Below are positions 6,225 through 10,908 of a stretch of DNA of 10,908 nucleotides, in pieces. The stretch spans positions 1-10,908 of the forward strand of contig JBFHER010000122.1 of NCBI GenBank assembly GCA_041584055.1, read 5' to 3'. A program made the position numbers and the translations under genes. Origin of the DNA: JBFHER01 sp041584055. GTDB lineage: Bacteria > Bacteroidota > Bacteroidia > Bacteroidales > UBA5342. The notes beneath the pieces were generated by a model. That model did not search any database. It saw only the letters and a list, made by a program, of their open reading frames with translations, and was not told the DNA's origin. How positions within the stretch are numbered: position 1 is the first letter of the stretch; every line of letters starts with the position of its first letter.

Positions 6225-7766
6225 TCTGGCACGTTTAATGGCGATATTATTAAGTGCTCTCCAAAAGTAATTCCAATCTGTTTTAACCGGGCGATTCATG
6301 TAAGCGTTGAGATAGCGCATTTCGGAGTCCTGTATTTCGTCAAGCGTATTTGGCATGTCAACATAGAACGGAGGGATCAATCCTGGTTTAACCCGGGTGC
6401 GTTTTTCTTTCAGCTCCTCGCTGTATAAACTGAAGTAGTGCTTGCTTAAGGGACGAACGCCAACAATTTTCAATTCGCCACGCAGTAGGTTAATGATCAT
6501 GGGAAATTCATCAAGCCATACCTTCCTAAGTATTTTTCCCAGTGGACTGACCCTGAAATCGTCCTTAATTTTCCCTCCCTTTTGAAGCTCATTCATTCGG
6601 TATGCATATTCCTGCAAGTATTCGGAATAGGGATACATGGTCCGAAATTTATAAACAGATATTTCTTTGCCATCTTTTCCATGACGCTGAAGTCTTATCA
6701 GTGGCCCATAGGAAGGATTCTGGTCTTTTTTTGGGTTGCTCTTCTTTCTCATTACAAAGTACAGAAGCTTGTCCAGTTGTTGTTCATGAAGAATTTCGAA
6801 TCCTGCATAATAAAGCCTTCCAAGTATTTCAACCTTTGTTAAGGCTCTGTTTTGACCTCTTGTTAATAAGAAATAGATGCCTCTGGTTAACTTTAATTTT
6901 GGTGCAACCCGTTTAAGCAGATAATCAAATCCAAGTGCTACATAATTAAGGAGCACAGGATACTTGTTTTTGATCCGTTCAATTCTCATTTGAGCGGTTT
7001 CTGCCGATAGGATGTAGATGCCGTCTTCCGGCAATCGCTCATTCACCGAAGCAAAAAAAGTATTTATATGCCTTAAATCATTGATCCGTTTTAGATTGAT
7101 AATCGAGGTGTAATAATCTTTTCGGAGTTTCTGAATGTTGAAAAGTGTGCTGGTGGATGCGATAAATGTTTGATCTGAGTTGATGTCGCAGAACTTTGCC
7201 ACCAGATCATGAAATTCACGGGAAGAAGCTTCAACAAGAGATTCATCCAGATATGTGTATGATTTTTCCGCCTGATCCTTTAATCTGTTTTTTTCTCTTT
7301 TTTTATTGCCGGAGACATCGAAGAGTGTTCCAATGGGTTCCCCTTCATAATAAAAAGAGCGTCGATTGAGTTTAAGGAAATAGGTGTATAAACCTGTGAA
7401 AACAACTTCAAGCAAAGTAGCAAACCCAATGGTCCCAAAAACCATCAGTCTACTGTAATGTGCCACACCAAAATAGTAAATAATGAAGGAGACAAGGCCT
7501 GTAATTGCAGCATTGGAGATAAGGATCATCAGAAAGTAATCCTTTCGTTTTAATTTGCTGATAAGGTGGTACTTTCCTATGGCCAGGGAAACAAACGACC
7601 ATATGATCATAAAAATATAAAAGGGATCGCTGTACTTCGGTAAAACAATTCTTACCGTGGCTGGCTTCAGTTTGGCAATAAATAAAAAGCTGATAACGAT
7701 GATCAGTATATCAAGGATCCAAAATACCCAACCTCTCTTAAAGCGACTTGCTCTGCTTGGTGACAT
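6216..7766 (-). CDS. Membrane sugar transferase (polyprenyl-phosphate phosphoglycosyl transferase)
   Basis: This 516-residue protein should transfer a sugar phosphate from a nucleotide sugar to undecaprenyl phosphate, the first membrane step in making a surface glycan. Residues about 12-130 hold four transmembrane helices, as in WbaP/WcaJ-type enzymes. A cytoplasmic region follows at about 135-250. Residues about 248-345 are a segment shared with a Bacteroidota subfamily (GIYILSAET, then LGRLYYAGFEI), and by eye its end resembles a methyltransferase-like fold. The catalytic bacterial sugar transferase domain (about 352-516) shows YGPLIRLQRHGKDGK, YKFRTM (372-377), the Asp-Glu dyad in WLDEFP (D419, E420), LLRGELKIVGVRPLS and KPGLIPPFYVDMP. 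The usual membrane re-entrant helix before YKFRTM is not obvious. The sugar is unknown. A promoter box lies just upstream. The nearest glycan gene is the oxidoreductase at 8138-9169, on the same strand but across a gap, so co-transcription is unlikely. Confidence 0.9.
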   Translation of the reverse strand: MSPSRASRFKRGWVFWILDILIIVISFLFIAKLKPATVRIVLPKYSDPFYIFMIIWSFVSLAIGKYHLISKLKRKDYFLMILISNAAITGLVSFIIYYFGVAHYSRLMVFGTIGFATLLEVVFTGLYTYFLKLNRRSFYYEGEPIGTLFDVSGNKKREKNRLKDQAEKSYTYLDESLVEASSREFHDLVAKFCDINSDQTFIASTSTLFNIQKLRKDYYTSIINLKRINDLRHINTFFASVNERLPEDGIYILSAETAQMRIERIKNKYPVLLNYVALGFDYLLKRVAPKLKLTRGIYFLLTRGQNRALTKVEILGRLYYAGFEILHEQQLDKLLYFVMRKKSNPKKDQNPSYGPLIRLQRHGKDGKEISVYKFRTMYPYSEYLQEYAYRMNELQKGGKIKDDFRVSPLGKILRKVWLDEFPMIINLLRGELKIVGVRPLSKHYFSLYSEELKEKRTRVKPGLIPPFYVDMPNTLDEIQDSEMRYLNAYMNRPVKTDWNYFWRALNNIAIKRARSA

Positions 7767-7791
7767 CTGCTCGATTTGGTTTTTGATGCTT

Positions 7792-7799
7792 CAAAGGTA
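7792..7799 (-). promoter_or_regulatory. Candidate -7 promoter box for the sugar transferase
   Basis: The minus strand reads TACCTTTG, an exact TAnnTTTG match, 25 bases before the ATG at 7766. That leaves a leader of roughly 15-20 bases. No TTTG sits at the expected -33 spacing; a TTTTG lies too close, about 11 bases upstream. The position relative to the start is right for a promoter. Confidence 0.5.
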
Positions 7800-8137
7800 A
7801 ATATTTACAACAAAATAACGTAAAATTTAATTAAATGTTTTTCTAATTCCCCATGGATGTTTCTTAGATGAAACAATGATAGTTGTGTTAATGGTCAGAA
7901 AATTAGTGTTTTGTGTGGATTGAAAAGACCTTGATTCTAAATCGGGAAGTGTTCTTCATTTTATTAACATTAAGTGAACAGCTTTCTATGGTGGCCGGAC
8001 CTGTGGTAAATAGGCATTTCCCTTGATAAGAAGAAAAAAATAGCATTGATTTCAATTTTAAGTTGATTTTAGGTGCGCCCATGAACAACAAAGGTCCGAC
8101 CTGCGCCGAACCTTTGTAAAGTGTAATCTGTGAAGAT
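7800..8137. other. Intergenic stretch between transferase and oxidoreductase
   Basis: About 340 AT-rich bases that hold the upstream side of the transferase promoter, a weak 6-bp hairpin (TGTTTC/GAAACA, 7858-7875) and a stronger hairpin near the right end. A 92-codon minus-strand frame (7903-8181) crosses it, but its N-terminal part lies out of frame over the conserved 3' end of the oxidoreductase gene, and the sequence resembles no family I know, so I do not call it a gene. Confidence 0.5.
8088..8117 (-). terminator. Hairpin after the oxidoreductase gene, possible terminator
   Basis: ACAAAGGT (8088-8095) and ACCTTTGT (8110-8117) are perfect inverted copies. On the minus-strand RNA the stem extends to 11 pairs with one G-U (ACAAAGGUUCG with CGGACCUUUGU) around an 8-base loop. 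It starts 20 bases past the stop at 8138. Only TTGTT follows, so it is not a textbook terminator, but its place and strength suggest a 3'-end or stability element. Confidence 0.5.
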
Positions 8138-9169
8138 TTATTTTTTAAACGATTTGTCCCGCACAGCATATATGCGCTCAATCATATCCACTACTTTTAA
8201 TCCTTCAAGGGCATTGGTTGTGATGCTACCTCTTTTTTGAAGTTTATCAACCACGTTTTGAATCACCAGGTGGTGGTTTTGAGCAGATCCTTTGTAAGCA
8301 CCATAATCATTAGGTGGATTACTTGGGGCAAGCTCCGGCATTTCGTAATCTTTTATGTGGCAGTATTCAACTTCATTCATGTATTGGCCGGCGACTTTGA
8401 TTGTGCCTTTCTCAGCGATGATTGTGATGCTGCTTTCAAGGTTTTTATTGTATACCGATGTTGAATAGTTGATGCTTCCTGATCCACCATTCACAAAATC
8501 GAAGCTTACAAGTCCCGTGTCCTCAAAGTCAGTCAATGTTGCATGGTTGTGGTCTTTGAAATTACCATTGATGTTTTTGATATCTCCAAATAACCAGTAC
8601 ATGATATCAATGAAGTGAGAAAACTGAGTGAACAGGGTTCCGCCATCCAGGTCAGCCGTTCCGTGCCAGTTTCCTTTTTTGTAATACCTGTCGTCTCTGT
8701 TCCAATAGCAGTTTAACTGAACGGTGTAAATGTCTCCCAAAATTCCGGTTGACACAACATCTTTAAGCCACTGTGACGGTGGAGAATAGCGGTTCTGCAT
8801 AACACAGAAAACGTGCTTTGAGACATCCAGTGATTTAAAAACCATGTTTTCGGCTTCGTTCTTAGTAAGCGCCATTGGCTTTTCAACTACAACATGCTTG
8901 TTCGCATCCAATGCCTTTAATGTATAATCACTGTGTAAGCCATTGGGGGTGCAAATGTTCATTACATCATACTCCAGATTATCGGCTAAGAGGGTGTCAA
9001 TATCTTTATAGAATGGAACATCAAGTTCGTCAACACCTAATTCTTTGAGTGGTCTGATGTCACAAACGGCTATAAGTTCTGCATCAGGATTTCTTCGCAC
9101 CATTTCTGCATGGCGTTTACCTATGTGGCCATATCCAACGACCACAAATTTAATTTTCTGGTTTTTCAT
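8138..9169 (-). CDS. Gfo/Idh/MocA-family oxidoreductase, WbpB-like nucleotide-sugar dehydrogenase
   Basis: This 343-residue NAD(P)-dependent enzyme has an N-terminal Rossmann domain with VGYGHIGKRH (G12, G14, G17), CTPNGLH (73-79) and the family lysine in EKP (E96, K97, P98). The C-terminal domain carries CYWNRDDRYY (154-163), DGGTLFTQFSHFIDIMYWLFGD (175-196, with H185 and D188 at the expected substrate site) and NHHLVIQNVVD. This combination is what I know from Bacteroidota O-antigen clusters, where the enzyme oxidises C3 of a UDP-N-acetylglucosaminuronate (WbpB/WlbA type) before transamination. The partner aminotransferase and acetyltransferase are not in the window, so the exact substrate stays inferred. 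The ATG at 9169 fits the Rossmann start; no Shine-Dalgarno is seen, and only a one-mismatch -7 box (TAACCTTG, 9204-9211) lies upstream with a TTTG at a short 15-base spacing. metF is upstream on the same strand after a 134-base gap. Confidence 0.9.
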   Translation of the reverse strand: MKNQKIKFVVVGYGHIGKRHAEMVRRNPDAELIAVCDIRPLKELGVDELDVPFYKDIDTLLADNLEYDVMNICTPNGLHSDYTLKALDANKHVVVEKPMALTKNEAENMVFKSLDVSKHVFCVMQNRYSPPSQWLKDVVSTGILGDIYTVQLNCYWNRDDRYYKKGNWHGTADLDGGTLFTQFSHFIDIMYWLFGDIKNINGNFKDHNHATLTDFEDTGLVSFDFVNGGSGSINYSTSVYNKNLESSITIIAEKGTIKVAGQYMNEVEYCHIKDYEMPELAPSNPPNDYGAYKGSAQNHHLVIQNVVDKLQKRGSITTNALEGLKVVDMIERIYAVRDKSFKK

Positions 9170-9303
9170 CTAATCGTATTATCAATTTTTTGTTTGACAC
9201 ATCCAAGGTTAATTTTTTTTAGCCAGCAAACGGAATGATCCATAGCGCAATTCTCATTCTATTTTGGTATTTCCAACAACCAACAGTACAGGGGGCCGAA
9301 TTA

Positions 9304-10266
9304 CTAGAATATGGCTTTTGCGACCCGTTTTACACTTTTTGTGGCCATCATTGAGTAAAAATGAAGGTTTGGAATGCCGGCAGCGATTAATTCCTTTGCC
9401 TGCATGGTGCACCATTCAATGCCCACCTCTGTTGCTTCCTCTTTTGTTTTGCAGGCCATCAAAGCCTTTGAGAATTCAATTGGTAAGTCCACATGGAAAA
9501 TTTTTGGCAAAACATGTACCTGATTCATGAGGGTGATTGGTTTCAGGCCTGGTATGATAGGAACATGGATGCCTTCATTTTTACAACGGTCCACAAAATC
9601 GAAATATTTTTGATTATCAAAGAACATTTGTGTCACTATGTAATCCGCCCCATTGTCAACTTTTTGTTTCAGATAGGCAATGTCAGAATCAAGATTTGGT
9701 GCTTCTTCATGTTTTTCAGGATAGCCCGCAACGCTATAACTAAATTTGTTTTGAAGGGGGCCAATGGAGCTCCCATCCAATAAAATACCTTTGTTCCAGT
9801 TGTTCACCTGCTCCTGTAAATCAGAAGCATGTGCATGTCCGTTTGGTTCAGGTACAAAGCTTTTTTCATGTTTCCCTTTGTCACCTCTTAAGAGCAGTAA
9901 GTCGTAAATGTCAAGATAATTCAAATCCATCAATGCATATTCGGTTTCATCCTTGCTGAAACCACTGCACAAAATATGAGGAACAACATTGATGTTGTAT
10001 TTTGATTTTATTGTTGCAGCAATAGATATGGTTCCGGGGCGCTTGCGTACCGACACTTTTTTAAATAAGCCATCCGGTAATTCCTGATATTCGTATTCAC
10101 TGCGGTGTGTTGTGATGTTAATATACGCGGGATTAAACTCTTTTAAAAAATCTATTGTTTTATAAACCCTGTCGATGCTGTTACCCCGGAGTGGTGGTAG
10201 TATTTCGTATGAAAAGATTGTCTTTTTTTGTTCCTGAGCCTGCAGAATCTGATCGATTACTCTCAT
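9304..10266 (-). CDS. metF: 5,10-methylenetetrahydrofolate reductase
   Basis: This 320-residue FAD enzyme reduces 5,10-methylene- to 5-methyltetrahydrofolate, supplying the methyl group for methionine synthesis in the cytoplasm. It is a single-domain bacterial-type reductase of roughly the usual length. Visible family features are FSYEILPP with the catalytic glutamate (E21), the PHILC strand (96-100), LLRGD (126-129, where the aspartate tunes the flavin), AGYPEKH (180-186), a VTQMFFD strand (211-217) with the substrate-binding glutamine Q213, IIPGLKP (237-243) and a C-terminal LHFYSM (301-306). A segment at about 130-165 is longer than in E. coli MetF. The ATG at 10266 has an exact -7 promoter box just upstream, so it probably has its own promoter behind the isomerase gene. 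No S-adenosylmethionine riboswitch is visible; the upstream gap is only 66 bases. No methionine pathway partner is in the window. Confidence 0.97.
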   Translation of the reverse strand: MRVIDQILQAQEQKKTIFSYEILPPLRGNSIDRVYKTIDFLKEFNPAYINITTHRSEYEYQELPDGLFKKVSVRKRPGTISIAATIKSKYNINVVPHILCSGFSKDETEYALMDLNYLDIYDLLLLRGDKGKHEKSFVPEPNGHAHASDLQEQVNNWNKGILLDGSSIGPLQNKFSYSVAGYPEKHEEAPNLDSDIAYLKQKVDNGADYIVTQMFFDNQKYFDFVDRCKNEGIHVPIIPGLKPITLMNQVHVLPKIFHVDLPIEFSKALMACKTKEEATEVGIEWCTMQAKELIAAGIPNLHFYSMMATKSVKRVAKAIF

Positions 10267-10292
10267 GATCTTTTATGTAAATTTTCAGAGTG

Positions 10293-10300
10293 CAAAAGTA
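10293..10300 (-). promoter_or_regulatory. Candidate -7 promoter box for metF
   Basis: The minus strand reads TACTTTTG, an exact TAnnTTTG match, 26 bases before the metF ATG. No TTTG appears at the -33 position. It lies directly after the putative terminator of the upstream isomerase gene, which makes a separate metF transcript reasonable. Confidence 0.5.
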
Positions 10301-10302
10301 AT

Positions 10303-10331
10303 AAAAAATGCCTATTTGTGGCTATGGGCAT
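10303..10331 (-). terminator. Possible terminator of the peptidylprolyl isomerase gene
   Basis: On the minus strand, one base past the stop, ATGCC (10331-10327) pairs with GGCAT (10312-10308) around a 14-base loop, and the 3' arm runs into six T (10308-10303). The stem is short and the loop large, so it would be a weak terminator, but the T tract is in place. Confidence 0.45.
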
Positions 10332-10332
10332 C

Positions 10333-10908
10333 CTATTTCATTACAATTTCTATTTGTTTAATCCGGATATCCTGGAATGGGCGATCATCTTTTCTTGTTG
10401 GAAGAATGGAAAGGGCATCCACAACCTCCATGCCTCGGATTACTTCACCAAAAACAGTGTACTCGCCATCCAGATAAGGTGCCCCGCCGACTGTACGGTA
10501 GAGTTTGCGTTGCGCTTTGCTAAAAGTGATGCCTTTCTGCACTTCCATGTCGTTCAATTCATCATCTGAGAATACCCGACCGCAAACGATGTAAAACTGT
10601 GACCCGTCGGAGCGGTTGTTTGGATTTTTATAATCAGGAAGCTTTGAAGCAGCGATTGCACCTCTTTTATGATACAAGCCTGGAATTATTTTTGTCGGCA
10701 TTGTGTAGCCTGGGCCCTTCCATCCCACAGGATCATCCTTTTTTGCATGACGGGTGTCTGCAGCACCTGTTTGAACCAGAAATTGATACAATACGCGATG
10801 TATCAGCAGACTGTCGTAATACCCATCGCTTGCAAGCCTGATGAAGTTTGTTTGATAGTCGGGAAGCTTGTTGCTCAGTTTGATGTCAAAAGACCCGATG
10901 TCAGTGTG
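10333..10908 (-). CDS. Cyclophilin-type peptidylprolyl isomerase, N-terminus off the right edge
   Basis: The frame is open from the window edge to a TAG at 10333, giving the last 191 residues. The protein catalyses cis-trans isomerisation of prolyl bonds and assists protein folding. The cyclophilin core is clear: a GSFDIKLSNKLPDYQTNFIRLASDGYYDSLLIHRV segment near the visible N-terminus in which I recognise the family pattern ending in HRV, then FLVQTG (counterpart of FMIQGG), GPGYT, HKRGAIAASK, GSQFYIVCG and YTVFGEVIRGMEVVDAL. The active-site arginine of HRV and the glutamine and phenylalanine of SQFYIV are present, so it should be active. An extra acidic/basic segment at about VFSDDELNDMEVQKG to KLYRT lies before the last strands, as I recall from Bacteroidota members. 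Any signal peptide or lipobox would be beyond the edge, so the location is undetermined. An in-frame TTG at 10791 is not the real start, since conserved cyclophilin sequence continues upstream of it. Confidence 0.93.
   Translation of the reverse strand, partial: HTDIGSFDIKLSNKLPDYQTNFIRLASDGYYDSLLIHRVLYQFLVQTGAADTRHAKKDDPVGWKGPGYTMPTKIIPGLYHKRGAIAASKLPDYKNPNNRSDGSQFYIVCGRVFSDDELNDMEVQKGITFSKAQRKLYRTVGGAPYLDGEYTVFGEVIRGMEVVDALSILPTRKDDRPFQDIRIKQIEIVMK

Noticed and set aside
7903..8181. 92-codon open frame on minus in the gap before the oxidoreductase 3' end
   Set aside because: It overlaps the conserved 3' end of the oxidoreductase gene out of frame, has no promoter or ribosome site, and resembles no known family.
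10791..10791. TTG at 10791 as the start of the isomerase
   Set aside because: The conserved cyclophilin sequence, including the HRV active-site segment, continues upstream to the window edge.
1..10908. Mobile element, CRISPR array, toxin-antitoxin pair or defence system
   Set aside because: No transposase, recombinase, spaced repeats, nuclease or paired small genes were seen; all complete genes fit housekeeping, transport, regulation or envelope functions.

Overview
The window looks like ordinary chromosomal housekeeping DNA from a member of the Bacteroidota. Three things point there. The protein set has Bacteroidota character: alanyl-tRNA synthetase divergent from an M23 peptidase plus MerR-type regulator pair, a sugar transferase with an extra central domain, and a WbpB-like oxidoreductase. 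Several starts lack a clear Shine-Dalgarno. Several genes are preceded by the Bacteroidota promoter -7 box TAnnTTTG, in one case with a -33 TTTG at a 19-base spacing. The base composition is moderately AT-rich and looks even; I see no mobile element, CRISPR array, tRNA or rRNA.

Left part (1-2410): a secreted or periplasmic protein of unknown function runs off the left edge on the minus strand. About 490 bases without a convincing gene follow. Next comes a minus-strand pair, an M23/LytM-type envelope peptidase followed 12 bases later by a short MerR-type regulator that starts at TTG. The pair is divergent from alaS. The divergent region holds two promoters lying back to back on the same ~35 bases, sharing a 14-bp palindrome, and a terminator-like hairpin inside the presumed alaS leader.

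Centre (2418-7766): alaS is complete with all expected domains and is followed by a clear intrinsic terminator. A major facilitator transporter starts 12 bases later. Its stop codon overlaps the 3' end of a convergent sugar transferase gene by 9 bases. The transferase is an integral membrane phosphoglycosyl transferase expected to load the first sugar phosphate onto undecaprenyl phosphate for surface glycan synthesis.

Right part (7767-10908): a 371-base gap holds the transferase promoter and a hairpin. Then come a WbpB-like nucleotide-sugar oxidoreductase (Gfo/Idh/MocA family), methylenetetrahydrofolate reductase (metF) and a cyclophilin-type peptidylprolyl isomerase that runs off the right edge, all on the minus strand. 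The transferase and the oxidoreductase fit together as surface polysaccharide genes; metF and the isomerase are housekeeping. I found no convincing new biological system. The most informative non-coding signals are the overlapping divergent promoters and the hairpin in the alaS leader.
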